A stretch of DNA of 64,000 nt from DASXZH01 sp963829965 (GTDB lineage Bacteria > Armatimonadota > Fimbriimonadia > Fimbriimonadales > Fimbriimonadaceae): assembly GCA_963829965.1 (NCBI GenBank), contig CAWHLK010000038.1, forward strand, positions 45,234-109,233, in the 5' to 3' direction. This document shows positions 1 through 7,583 of the stretch, piece after piece (the first letter of the stretch is position 1; every line of letters begins with the position of its first letter). The notes under the pieces are model-generated. The model did not search any database. It saw nothing but the letters and a program-made list of their open reading frames with translations, and was not told the origin of the DNA. The position numbers were made by a program, and so were the translations under genes.

Positions 1-1
1 A

Positions 2-403
2 GCTTGTGAAGAAGGTTTCTCAGCAAGATATCTCAGAGCGCCCAGGCTACTACACGATCTCGATATCGCAAGAGCCGACGGAACCTACAAGAACAAGCTC
101 TCAGCCCTAAACCACGTGGACCTGATTGTCCTCGACGACTGGCTGATCGCTCCCCTACAAGACGCCCACCGGCGTGATTTGCTCGAAATCCTAGACGATC
201 GGTACGACACCAAATCCACCTTGATCGCAACCCAGTTGCCGGTCGAACTCTGGCACGAAGCCATTGGGGACGCAACCCTGGCCGACGCCATCCTCGACCG
301 CCTCGTCCACAACGCGTACCGATTGGAAATTAAAGGGGAGTCAATGCGAAAAGCGCGCGGACTCTCCCAAAGCGGTATCATCGACCAGTCACCGAGTCCT
401 TGA
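2..403 (+). CDS. istB: IstB-like ATPase of an IS21-family element (5' truncated by window)
   Basis: IstB is the AAA+ helper ATPase that works with the IstA transposase in IS21-family transposition. The reading frame is open from base 2, so the start and Walker A motif lie outside the window. Visible are the Walker B stretch VDLIVLDDW, then RRDLLEILDDRY, the sensor-like TSQLP-type segment (here IATQLPVELWHEAIGD), and the family's usual C-terminus ILDRLVHNAYRLEIKGES. It is followed directly by the element's terminal repeats. The family assignment is firm; activity cannot be judged from a partial gene. Confidence 0.9.
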   Translation, partial: ACEEGFSARYLRAPRLLHDLDIARADGTYKNKLSALNHVDLIVLDDWLIAPLQDAHRRDLLEILDDRYDTKSTLIATQLPVELWHEAIGDATLADAILDRLVHNAYRLEIKGESMRKARGLSQSGIIDQSPSP

Positions 404-434
404 AATACAGCCGGAATCTTTCAAAAGGAGAGGG

Positions 435-525
435 TGTTCGCTTTGAGCGCCACTGCTGTTCGGAAATTCCGCCACTGCTGTTCGCTTATTTCGCCACTGG
501 GTGTTCGCTTTCGCGAGAATGCGCA
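435..525. repeat. Tandem terminal repeats of the IS21-family element
   Basis: Four copies of a unit starting TGTTCG begin at 435, 457, 479 and 502, spaced 22, 22 and 23 bases; three carry CGCCACTG near their end. Such spaced repeats at IS21 ends are known transposase-binding sites. The stretch 526-678 after them shows no gene. Confidence 0.75.
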
Positions 526-678
526 CTAGCCGGCTAGCCTTAGATTTCGCGTCGCCTTGTTGGGCTCATCGGCCCTATATTCAACATTAATTTGCAATGT
601 CGAGAAATTCGAGGAACTCCTGCTCGTTTACGATTGCCACAAACCACTATTTAGGTTCAAAGTGACTCCGAAAAGGGG

Positions 679-684
679 TATAAT
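679..684 (+). promoter_or_regulatory. -10 box TATAAT, 5 bases before the start at 690
   Basis: A consensus TATAAT ends 5 bases before an ATG, placing the likely transcription start at or next to the start codon (leaderless). No clear -35 was seen. Confidence 0.5.
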
Positions 685-689
685 CAGGC

Positions 690-935
690 ATGTCAGTCAA
701 AGGCGCGAAAGCCAGGAACAAACGCATTCAATGCGTGATTGACGTACCGCCTGAAAATGAGGGCGAACCACCGTTAGAACTCGATCTGGTTAAGATCGTT
801 TGGGCGCTGGTTTCCGACAAGTCTAGTCGCTTGGATAACAAGGTCGCAATCAAAGACTCTGACACAAGCGGCGATTTCAGTCTCAATATTTCCAAGAGCA
901 AGGCAAATGACGCCTGGGAAATTACTTGGTGGTAG
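690..935 (+). CDS. Hypothetical protein, 81 aa
   Basis: I do not recognise this small protein. It is 81 residues, hydrophilic, with a mixed charge pattern and no signal peptide or membrane segment. It is supported by a TATAAT hexamer 5 bases upstream of its ATG and by its position directly ahead of the VWA gene, which starts 40 bases after its stop and has its own Shine-Dalgarno. The two may be co-transcribed. The C-terminus ends in WEITWW, which is compact and folded-looking rather than random. A function cannot be assigned. Confidence 0.5.
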   Translation: MSVKGAKARNKRIQCVIDVPPENEGEPPLELDLVKIVWALVSDKSSRLDNKVAIKDSDTSGDFSLNISKSKANDAWEITWW

Positions 936-975
936 CGCATTCCCCCCATCGATAGTTGCGAAGGAGCAAGAAAGA

Positions 976-1629
976 ATGAAACAGGGACACACAGACATCA
1001 CCGTCGTTTTAGACCGATCAGGTTCGATGACTCCGTTGATTGACGAGACAATCGGCGGTTACAACACTTTTCTCAAGGGCCAGAAAGAGGCTCCTGGTGA
1101 AGCTAAGTTGACGCTGGTCCAGTTCGACACTCAATATGAGTTCTTGGAGACGGGCGTTGACATCAAGGGGGCCAAGCCTCTCGATTCCAAGAGATATGTG
1201 CCAAGAGGCGCTACTGCATTGCTCGATGCAGTTGGACGGTCGATAAACGAGGCAGGAGCGAGATTTGCGGCTATGGATGAATCCGAGCGGCCCGAACTCG
1301 TGGTTTTCGTGATTCTTACCGATGGCGAAGAAAACTCCTCCATGGAGTTCACGAAGGATCAGATCAAGTCGACGATCGAACACCAAACTGAGGTTTACAG
1401 ATGGAGCTTTGTCTATCTCGGGGCCGACCAGGATTCTTTCGCTGAGGCTGGCGGGATGGGTATCCAGGCTCACAAAACGATGAACATCTCCAAGAACTCA
1501 CGAAGCATGGATTTGGCTTATCGATCTGTTAGTGAGAAACTCAGGACGGCTCGCGGGGGCGGCGGCACTGCGGCGATGGATTGGACTGACCAAGATCGAC
1601 AACTGCAAGAGCAGGTGGCAAAGGAATAG
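976..1629 (+). CDS. VWA-domain protein
   Basis: This is a stand-alone von Willebrand factor A domain of 217 residues. The metal-ion-dependent adhesion site is complete: DRSGS at residues 13-17 (DxSxS), Thr80 in RGATAL and Asp116 in LTDGEEN. Such cytosolic single-domain proteins bind partners through a metal, and in islands often sit with kinases, tellurium-type genes or conflict systems. None of those partners is next to it here. The ATG at 976 is chosen because AAGGAG lies about 10 bases upstream; the frame is open further up to 907, overlapping the preceding gene. There is no signal peptide, so it should act in the cytoplasm. Its specific role is unknown. Confidence 0.85.
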   Translation: MKQGHTDITVVLDRSGSMTPLIDETIGGYNTFLKGQKEAPGEAKLTLVQFDTQYEFLETGVDIKGAKPLDSKRYVPRGATALLDAVGRSINEAGARFAAMDESERPELVVFVILTDGEENSSMEFTKDQIKSTIEHQTEVYRWSFVYLGADQDSFAEAGGMGIQAHKTMNISKNSRSMDLAYRSVSEKLRTARGGGGTAAMDWTDQDRQLQEQVAKE

Positions 1630-1759
1630 TTGAAGTTAATGGATGCCGTACTCAAAGAACTTGTTGTTGAAACCTGGCGAGCTTTCGAGAAAACCCATAT
1701 CGATTGCCTCGTTAAACCTGCAATTCCCATTCTGTTTTTTGGAAATTTTCGGGGCTTTC

Positions 1760-2402
1760 ATGGATTCTGACCTTCGGGTTATCACGGTGGGATTGAATCC
1801 CTCTCTCGTTGAGTTTCCCGAAGGCGATCCCTTGTCCAGGTTTCCAGCCGCTTGGCAACTTGCCAAATCGGGGTGTTCCTCAGAGGAGGACTATGAAGCT
1901 TATGTTGAGGCGCTTTCTTCGTATTTCAAGGAACATCCCTATAAAAAGTGGTTCGACCCTGCATTTGGCGGATTATTGAAAGGCGTGGGGGCCAACTTTT
2001 ATGGAGGTAAGAATGTCGCTCTCCATACCGATTTGTGTTCGCCATTTGCTACAAATCCAACTTGGAGCGGCCTTCCTCGGAATGAAAAGGAACTCCTCAT
2101 GGATTCAAGGAGTAGCCCTTTGGCATCGGCTGGTGGAACTGCTCGAACCTGATCTCATCTTTATCTCAGTTGCCAAAGGGCATCTCCCAAAACTGAGATT
2201 CAAAGCACTGAGCCCTTGGGAAACACTGCATCGTATAGAGCGAGACAACCCCTATACAATAGAGGGTTGCCGACTCCAGGTCAGCCCAAACAAGTCGAGC
2301 TTGACCGTTTTTGGGAAGGCCTCGCAGTTACCATTTGGCACGGTCTCCTCAAAGGCGAAGCACTTGATTGGACAAGAAATATTGGAGTTAGTCCGTGGCT
2401 GA
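1760..2402 (+). CDS. Possible uracil-DNA-glycosylase-like protein (frameshifted), first gene of a three-gene operon
   Basis: Two overlapping frames join into one protein of about 213 residues with a one-base shift near 2107 (extra A in CAAGG): the N-terminal part ends LLMDS and continues GVALWHRLVELLEPDL. Near the start VGLNPSLVEFP resembles the first motif (GxNP) of the uracil-DNA glycosylase fold; HTDLCSPFATNPTW and LLEPDLIFISVAKGHL fit the same fold order. The usual HPS motif is not obvious, so the family call is an inference of modest strength. The next gene overlaps its stop by 8 bases, so the three genes are translationally linked. A diverged nucleic-acid-binding role is possible; a classical repair role is less likely given the island setting. 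Confidence 0.45.
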
Positions 2403-3307
2403 TAAAAGGCTCTTTGTTCAGTTCATTCACCCAGGTGGTGAGCACACTGCAAACGCAGGTCGCTTCAGAACATGGAACGTTGGCCCACATAAGCGAAAGT
2501 TTCTCGAAATCAGAGGCTCCTATGCAAAGAACGGAAAAGCTTTGGAAGACATGCTCTATTTTTGGGGGGAATGGGAGCCTGAGTCCGAAATCGCCAAAAC
2601 GGTTGCCAGTCCTCTTCCCGATGGGACCGACTTGTGTCCACAGGCCATTTTGGGTGACGCCAAGGTCGTATAGTGGCGAAGCTCTTCAGAACACCGACCC
2701 GTTCGTTTACGGCGACAGATTTCACTACACCTTCTGTCAGCAACATACGAAGCGGGGACCAACTCTTTTAAGGAACCTGGACCGAGGCTCCGTGATCCTT
2801 TTCGGTTCATGCAGGTCCAAGAATCATTTCGTTATCGACACGGTTTTTGTTGTGAAGGATTGGATTGATTACGACCGCAATTCCTGTCTCACCAAGGTGC
2901 TACCGCACATTGATCCAACGTATGCGGCAGTAAGCTTCTCACCGTTTTGGAAGCACAACTTCCTTGATCCATATCAAGAGGTGGTTTCTGCCGAAAGCCC
3001 TGGCCCGACATTTAGGCTTTATAACGGGGCTACGCTTGACGATCCTGTTGATGGGATGTTTAGTTTCTTTCCTTGTCTCCAAAGGTCAGTGTCAGATAAG
3101 GGCTTCGAGAGGCCAACGATTTCCATTGATGGCGCAATCACTTGCACGCTCTTTCAGGGCAAGAAAGGGACTGAGTGCAAGAGTATTGGGAAAATAAAGG
3201 CGCTGTGGGAGACAGTCGTGACTCAAGTTAGATCAAGGGGACTTGAACTCGGGGTCTCCGCCGTGATGCCTCCTCATCAAGATAGTCCCGTGCTTAGACA
3301 GCCATGA
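2395..3307 (+). CDS. Unrecognised protein (frameshifted), second gene of the three-gene operon
   Basis: Two frames join near 2636 (LPDGTDLC then HRPFWVTPRSYSGEAL) to give about 303 residues starting at the GTG at 2395. Recognisable blocks are FIHPGGEH and RTWNVGPHKRKFL near the N-terminus, FWGEWEPES at about residue 60, LQNTDPFVYGDRFHY and later GSVILFGSCRSKNHFVIDTVFVV-like beta strands. These look like a conserved family, but I cannot name it; the middle strands are reminiscent of PUA/EVE-like folds, which is speculation. There is no signal peptide. It overlaps the preceding stop by 8 bases and the next start by 4, so the operon link is strong. Confidence 0.5.
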
Positions 3308-4497
3308 ACGACGAGTGGAGCCCCGCCCGAACGAAACGACTTCAGCAGTTGATCGGTGATCTTTATAGGATCGTTGACGAATTGGAACTTGAGTTCGAGC
3401 GAAAGTTCACTCCTGACGGGCATCTAGTGGGCAGTTTGGGTGAGGTGATCGTTGCTTATTCCTTTGGCCTCACCCTCCATACGGCATCTAGCAATAGGCA
3501 CGACGCTACTGATCCCGTAAGCGGAACCCAGGTTCAAATCAAGATGACTGGCGGGACATCAGGCGTTACTGTAAGCAGTTGCCCAGATCATCTCATTGCA
3601 ATCCAGTTGACTCGCAGGGCTCCCATAAGGCTCCTTTACAATGGGCCAGGGCAGCCAGTATGGGAAGCGTGTGGGAAGATGCAAAAGAACGGTCAGCGGC
3701 CTATAGGCATTGCCAGGTTAATGAACCTCAGTGCTGCGGTGAATGCTGAAGAAAGACTTGCAATAGTGCGTCCGTTTTTCCGAATTGCGACAACTGCTAG
3801 ACGAAAAAGATGTGACGGGACTTTGAGCGAGGGCATTCCAGAAGCGGCATATCGATCATGCGTCGATGCGCTAGACCAGGTTACGGGCTCCTCTATCAAT
3901 CTCCGAAGGGGGATGCAGTTCCCGTACCGATACGAAGCGGACATGGCAGCGATGAGACTGATGCAGGCCACACTTTTACATGTCAACGCCGTGTCTTCCG
4001 TGGCTATGATCCCGTACCTTGGCTCACATGTTTTGCCTGCCTGGGTCTTATTGCGATCCGCATTTGAATCAAGCCTCATTGCTAATTGGTTGGCAGAACC
4101 AAATGACTGGATTGAACGAGAGACACGATGGCTTCGTTGGATACCCAAGGAAGAAGACTACGTTAAGAAGCTAGCTGTCGAATTCAAATCGGTCAACTTC
4201 TCCTTTCATGATCGCCTTGCCATGGAACATCGAGAGAGCACAGAACGGAGGAGTGCAAGAATTGACCTTCTTATTGAGGAGGCGAAGATGAGCGGCGGTG
4301 AGCAAGCCGAAAGCATGGTCCGCCAGCGTATTTGCAGTTCGGTTTCAATGCCACAAATCCTTAAGGAGCTAGATTTGCCACCCAGGACTTACATTTTCTA
4401 TCGCATCGCTTCCCATATCGTTCACGCTGGCCCAAGCGCATCTGAAAGTGAGTTCAGGCGAGAGGGAGGGTCGCTAAAATCAGACGCCTGCACATAG
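3304..4497 (+). CDS. DUF6998-like (restriction-nuclease-like) plus DUF5677-like fusion protein
   Basis: Two domains are visible in this 397-residue protein. Residues about 35-85 show GSLGEVIVAYSFGLTL (Glu47), NRHDATDP (Asp67) and VQIK (Gln78, Lys80), the spacing of a PD-(D/E)XK nuclease fold as in DUF6998. Residues about 200-385 resemble DUF5677, with VLPAWVLLRSAFESSLIANW as the core helix. The ATGA overlap with the previous gene makes it the third gene of the operon. After the stop another frame reads on sensibly (ASEWTQLFEPASWVIAQPG) to a stop at 4612, so a frameshift near 4475 may hide the true C-terminus. No nuclease activity is proven; a defence role is inference. Confidence 0.6.
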   Translation: MNDEWSPARTKRLQQLIGDLYRIVDELELEFERKFTPDGHLVGSLGEVIVAYSFGLTLHTASSNRHDATDPVSGTQVQIKMTGGTSGVTVSSCPDHLIAIQLTRRAPIRLLYNGPGQPVWEACGKMQKNGQRPIGIARLMNLSAAVNAEERLAIVRPFFRIATTARRKRCDGTLSEGIPEAAYRSCVDALDQVTGSSINLRRGMQFPYRYEADMAAMRLMQATLLHVNAVSSVAMIPYLGSHVLPAWVLLRSAFESSLIANWLAEPNDWIERETRWLRWIPKEEDYVKKLAVEFKSVNFSFHDRLAMEHRESTERRSARIDLLIEEAKMSGGEQAESMVRQRICSSVSMPQILKELDLPPRTYIFYRIASHIVHAGPSASESEFRREGGSLKSDACT

Positions 4498-4786
4498 CGC
4501 TTCTGAATGGACTCAATTGTTCGAGCCAGCCAGTTGGGTCATTGCTCAGCCAGGCAAGATTGTTCTGACGAGGTGTGGGCTTGCTGCGGAAGACGCGGAA
4601 CAAACTGATTAGGTCGCACGAGGCCCTGTTGCAGGAAGTCGATCACCTGAATCGTTTTTACCAGATTCCGTGATTGGGCCTTATTCCCCTTGTTGAGAAG
4701 GCCGTCAGCGTCTCTGGTGCTGACCGGTTCCCCTTAAACTTTCCAGTCCTAGAATAGAGAGTTTGCCGCCAAAATAGGAGACAGAC

Positions 4787-5056
4787 ATGGCACGAGGAAA
4801 ACGGTATTCGGAGGAACAGATCCTGAAGGTTCTCGGTGAGATCGATGCGGGCGCGAGCATCGCTTCGGTGGCCAGGAGCCACGGGATCAGCGACCAAACA
4901 ATTTACGCGTGGCGCGAGAAGTATCAGGGCATGACCAAGAGCGACCTGACGGCGATGCGCAATCTTCAGGACGAGAACCGGCGGCTTCGCCATCTGGTGG
5001 CCGAACTGAGTCTTGACAACGCGGCGCACAAGGAGCTCCAAAAGGGAAAATGGTGA
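4787..5056 (+). CDS. IS3-family transposase OrfA
   Basis: OrfA supplies the DNA-binding half of an IS3 transposase. The 89 residues start MARGKRYSEEQILKVLGEI, followed by a helix-turn-helix (SVARSHGISDQTIYAWREKY, about residues 25-44) and a leucine-zipper-like region (LQDENRRLRHLVAELSLD). This layout is typical of transposase_8 OrfA proteins. A Shine-Dalgarno GGAG lies about 8 bases before the ATG at 4787. Its stop overlaps the start of orfB by 7 bases, compatible with coupled translation or a programmed shift. Length is normal for the family, so it appears intact. Confidence 0.93.
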   Translation: MARGKRYSEEQILKVLGEIDAGASIASVARSHGISDQTIYAWREKYQGMTKSDLTAMRNLQDENRRLRHLVAELSLDNAAHKELQKGKW

Positions 5057-5865
5057 GCCCCGGAAGCAGACGGCGAGCCGTGTGCTTTCTTCTTGGCCGG
5101 GGCTTTCCAAGAACGTGCGCTTGCCGGGTGTGCCGCATCTCGCGTCCTGCGAGCCGCCACACGCCCACGGAACGCAGCCCAGGGCTTCGGGAGAAGGTTC
5201 TGGAGCTTGCCCGGGCGAATCCGCGCTACGGCTTTAGGCGGGTGCACGCGCTCATTCCCGGCGTCAACGTGAAGGCGGTTCATCGTATTTGGCGAACCGA
5301 AGGACTCGGCATTAGACATCGCAAGCGAAGGAAGCTTGTGGTGCCAAAGACTGAAGGGCCGGTGCTTACCGGGCCCAACCAGGCATGGTGTCTGGACTTC
5401 GCGCACGAGCGGCTCGAAAACGGCCGGCACACCCGAATACTTGGCGTGCTCGACTGCTTCACGAGAGAATGCCTGCTGCTCAAAACGGCCTCAACCTTTC
5501 CTGCCTTTGCGGTGGAAAGAGAGCTCGACTGGCTGTACCTCGTTCACGGAAAGCCCAAGGCGATCGTCAGCGACAACGGGCCCGAGTTCCGCGCCATGAC
5601 GCTTCCAGAGGGCGTCTCAAACCAGTTCATCCAGCCGGGAAAACCCTGGCAGAACGGCTACATCGAGAGCTTCTTTGGCAAGCTCCGCGACGAACTCCTG
5701 TCCTGCGAACTCTTCATCCGAGGCTCCGAACTGCAAGCGGCCCTCGCGGATTTCCAGGATCACTACAACAATCACAGACCCCATCTTGGGCTGGGCGGGC
5801 TGACACCCGCAGGCTTCAAGCAGAGGTTACAATCAACCCCGGAGGCGGACACTCTCTATTCCTAG
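5050..5865 (+). CDS. IS3-family transposase OrfB (DDE integrase core)
   Basis: OrfB carries the rve-type catalytic core that cuts and joins the element ends. The acidic triad is present: Asp in AWCLDFAHERL, Asp in AIVSDNGPEF and Glu in GYIESFFGKLRDELL. The N-terminus (RRRAVCFL, then LREKVLELARANPRYGFRRVHALI) matches the HTH_21-like region of OrfB. The C-terminus has the usual YNNHRPHLGLGGLTPAGF. It is 271 residues and reads through without breaks, so the element may still be active. Similarity to the IS407 group is from memory of the family, supported by the 4-bp target duplication. Confidence 0.93.
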   Translation: MVSPGSRRRAVCFLLGRGFPRTCACRVCRISRPASRHTPTERSPGLREKVLELARANPRYGFRRVHALIPGVNVKAVHRIWRTEGLGIRHRKRRKLVVPKTEGPVLTGPNQAWCLDFAHERLENGRHTRILGVLDCFTRECLLLKTASTFPAFAVERELDWLYLVHGKPKAIVSDNGPEFRAMTLPEGVSNQFIQPGKPWQNGYIESFFGKLRDELLSCELFIRGSELQAALADFQDHYNNHRPHLGLGGLTPAGFKQRLQSTPEADTLYS

Positions 5866-5932
5866 GGTGGAAACTTATTGGGGACCGGTCAGTGCCAGCA
5901 ACTTCTTTGTTCATTTTTGTGCCTAAAGATTT

Positions 5933-6808
5933 CTATTTTGGGCCGAGGGGAATTTCATTCCAAAGGGGGACTGTTTGGTAACCAGAGTTCTTCAAGGGCC
6001 TTGACAGCCGAATAGCCAAGTCAATGTCTCTTCTGTCAAGCTTGGCTGGATTGAAGACTACAGGGCCGTTTCTCGTCATTTTTTCGAACTCTGAGTTCCA
6101 ATGTTTCAGATTGGGCAGTTGATAGCCCTTGGCGACGGCATCGGTCTTCAGTAGTTCCAAGGCTTCCTTCTTCATTCCGCGTCCATGAAGCCACTTTGCC
6201 ATGATTTCGTAGGAACCGTCGGACAAAGGCATGAAATCCACCTCTGTCTCTCGAAGCGTCGATTGCCTTTCATAGAAGAGGTCATTGATGATTCCGTTGA
6301 ACTCAAAGACCGATACACGATGAATAGCTGAAATTGGAATCCGACCCTTATGGGCAACACTGAACAGCCGAAGCAGTAACTCGTACCATAGGCATTGATT
6401 CTCGAAGACGAGGGGGATACATCGCTTGATGGCGGGCACAGGATGCATGGTTTGAAATTCAGGTACCCCTTCACTTCTAAGGAAAGACCAGATCGTGTCC
6501 TCATTTGGGTGCAGCTTGTCAAAGTCAAGAAAGTCTAGTTCGACCTCAACCACTGCCAATCGGTGAAGCTCCGAGGAGGCAGTCGCTGCCACGACCGAAT
6601 AGAACAAAAACTCCTTTGTGCCGAGATAGATGTGCTCGGCGATGCTCGCCAAATCTTGTGAACCGAAGTTGTTTTGAAGGGAACTGGATCGCGGAAGCAA
6701 GCCCCTTTTTAGGATTTCTGGAACGTAAGCGGCACTCGTTCCATGGTACAACCTCAGCTTCGTTGGTTTTACTGCAATCCGAGGGTTAGGAATACTGATT
6801 TCGATCAT
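5933..6808 (-). CDS. ADP-ribosyltransferase-like protein (ART fold suspected)
   Basis: The first 40 residues contain LRLYHGTSAAYVPEILKRGL (residues 18-37), the pattern of the first strand and helix in the ART fold shared by DUF4433/DarT-like toxins, RNA 2'-phosphotransferases and mono-ADP-ribosyltransferases. Further on, IAEHIYLGTKEFLFYSVVAA fits the following strand and helix. The remaining about 200 residues I cannot assign. It starts 10 bases after the resolvase stop, so the two are one operon. No neutralising partner was recognised next to it: downstream is the IS3 element. A toxin role is inference; the 291-residue length is longer than a minimal ART domain. Confidence 0.5.
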   Translation of the reverse strand: MIEISIPNPRIAVKPTKLRLYHGTSAAYVPEILKRGLLPRSSSLQNNFGSQDLASIAEHIYLGTKEFLFYSVVAATASSELHRLAVVEVELDFLDFDKLHPNEDTIWSFLRSEGVPEFQTMHPVPAIKRCIPLVFENQCLWYELLLRLFSVAHKGRIPISAIHRVSVFEFNGIINDLFYERQSTLRETEVDFMPLSDGSYEIMAKWLHGRGMKKEALELLKTDAVAKGYQLPNLKHWNSEFEKMTRNGPVVFNPAKLDRRDIDLAIRLSRPLKNSGYQTVPLWNEIPLGPK

Positions 6809-6818
6809 CTGAAAATGG

Positions 6819-7385
6819 CTAAGGGCTGGGCAAAATCTGCTTGGCCCTATGACGATAATAGCTAGCTTTGCTTATTGCCAAAGACAGACATATCTCTTTG
6901 GAGCTAAGGCCCTTCTCCGACAATGCTTGAATTACGGCTGCCTTCGAGTCAGTAACGACCTTAGGCCGACCGCCTATCCTCCCTCGCCTTCGGGCAGCAT
7001 CCAGACCCGCATTGACACGCTCGCGGATGATTCCACGCTCGAACTCCGCCAGGGCACCGAAGATGTGGAACACGAGTTTGCCGCCGTTGCTTCCCGTATC
7101 GATCTGTTCTGTCAATGAACGGAATGCGATTCCCCGCTCGGACAAATCGTTGACCACATCAATCAAATGCCGAAGACTTCGACCGAGACGATCCAGCCGC
7201 CAAACCACGAGAGTGTCACCAAGACGAAGAAAATCGAGCGCCTGGTCGAGGCCAGGTCTTGAAACCGATGAACCACTGATCTGGTCCGTGAAAATCCGAT
7301 CACAACCCGCTGCGGTTAGTGCGTCCGTTTGGAGATCGGTCGTTTGCTCTGAAGTTGAAATTCTGCCGTAGCCGATTAGTGCCAT
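6819..7385 (-). CDS. Serine recombinase (resolvase/invertase)
   Basis: This is a small serine site-specific recombinase of 188 residues. The nucleophile is Ser10 in YGRIS, with Arg8 beside it, and the second arginine cluster is VVWRLDRLGRS (Arg66, Arg69). The long E helix (HIFGALAEFERGIIRERVNAGL) leads to a C-terminal helix-turn-helix (GLSSKEICLSLAISKASYYRH). Length and order match Pin/Tn3-resolvase proteins. The upstream region 7401-7534 has pairs of short inverted repeats that could be its recombination site. It is followed by the ART-like gene. It could resolve cointegrates or multimers of the element, or invert a segment. Confidence 0.93.
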   Translation of the reverse strand: MALIGYGRISTSEQTTDLQTDALTAAGCDRIFTDQISGSSVSRPGLDQALDFLRLGDTLVVWRLDRLGRSLRHLIDVVNDLSERGIAFRSLTEQIDTGSNGGKLVFHIFGALAEFERGIIRERVNAGLDAARRRGRIGGRPKVVTDSKAAVIQALSEKGLSSKEICLSLAISKASYYRHRAKQILPSP

Positions 7386-7400
7386 ATTTGCTTTCCTTTT

Positions 7401-7534
7401 AGTCTCAAAAACCCTTCATCAGCTTGAGATTGGGCTGGAGGATTTGAGACTGACTTTTGAAACTCCTCGGCGAAGCCAGGACCCTCAGGCAAAGTCTCAT
7501 TTGCATCCAGTGTCATAAACAAATGTTTTTGAGA
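7401..7534. promoter_or_regulatory. Candidate resolvase (res) site
   Basis: Directly upstream of the resolvase, AGTCTCAAA at 7401-7409 and TTTGAGACT at 7443-7451 form a perfect 9-base inverted pair. Two partial copies follow: AGTCTCATTT near 7493 and TTTTTGAGAT near 7526. Multiple inverted sites upstream of the gene are typical of res regions. This is inferred from position and repeats only. Confidence 0.45.
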
Positions 7535-7583
7535 TAGTTATATAGGAGTTTGCGGCGAAACATTTATAGGGAAATCCCCGCGT

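Larger units (their letters stand above)
1..525 (+). mobile_element. IS21-family element, right end only
   Basis: The fragment holds the 3' part of an istB helper gene followed by about 120 bases of terminal repeats. The last bases read as a reverse-complemented IS21-type terminus, with TGCGCATTCTCGCGAA when read inward from 525. The transposase gene istA and the left end would lie outside the window. The end point at 525 is judged from a terminal CA; the target duplication cannot be checked. Confidence 0.75.
4721..5891 (+). mobile_element. IS3-family element (IS407-like group), complete, 1171 bp
   Basis: Both ends are visible. The left end begins TGACCGGTTCCCC at 4721 and the right end is its imperfect inverse finishing at 5891; the similarity runs about 45 bases into each side, to AGAATAGAGAG / GGAATAGAGAG. 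The four bases GTGC stand immediately outside both ends (4717-4720 and 5892-5895), a 4-bp target duplication as expected for the IS407 group. It carries orfA and orfB. The site does not interrupt any gene I can recognise. Confidence 0.9.

Noticed and set aside
435..525. Short spaced repeats that could suggest a CRISPR array
   Set aside because: The repeats are imperfect, there are no unique spacers of constant length, and they sit at an IS21 end after istB; they are transposase-binding repeats.
4658..5110. Minus-strand open frame across the left end of the IS3 element
   Set aside because: It runs opposite orfA and has no family-like pattern; the plus-strand transposase explains the sequence.
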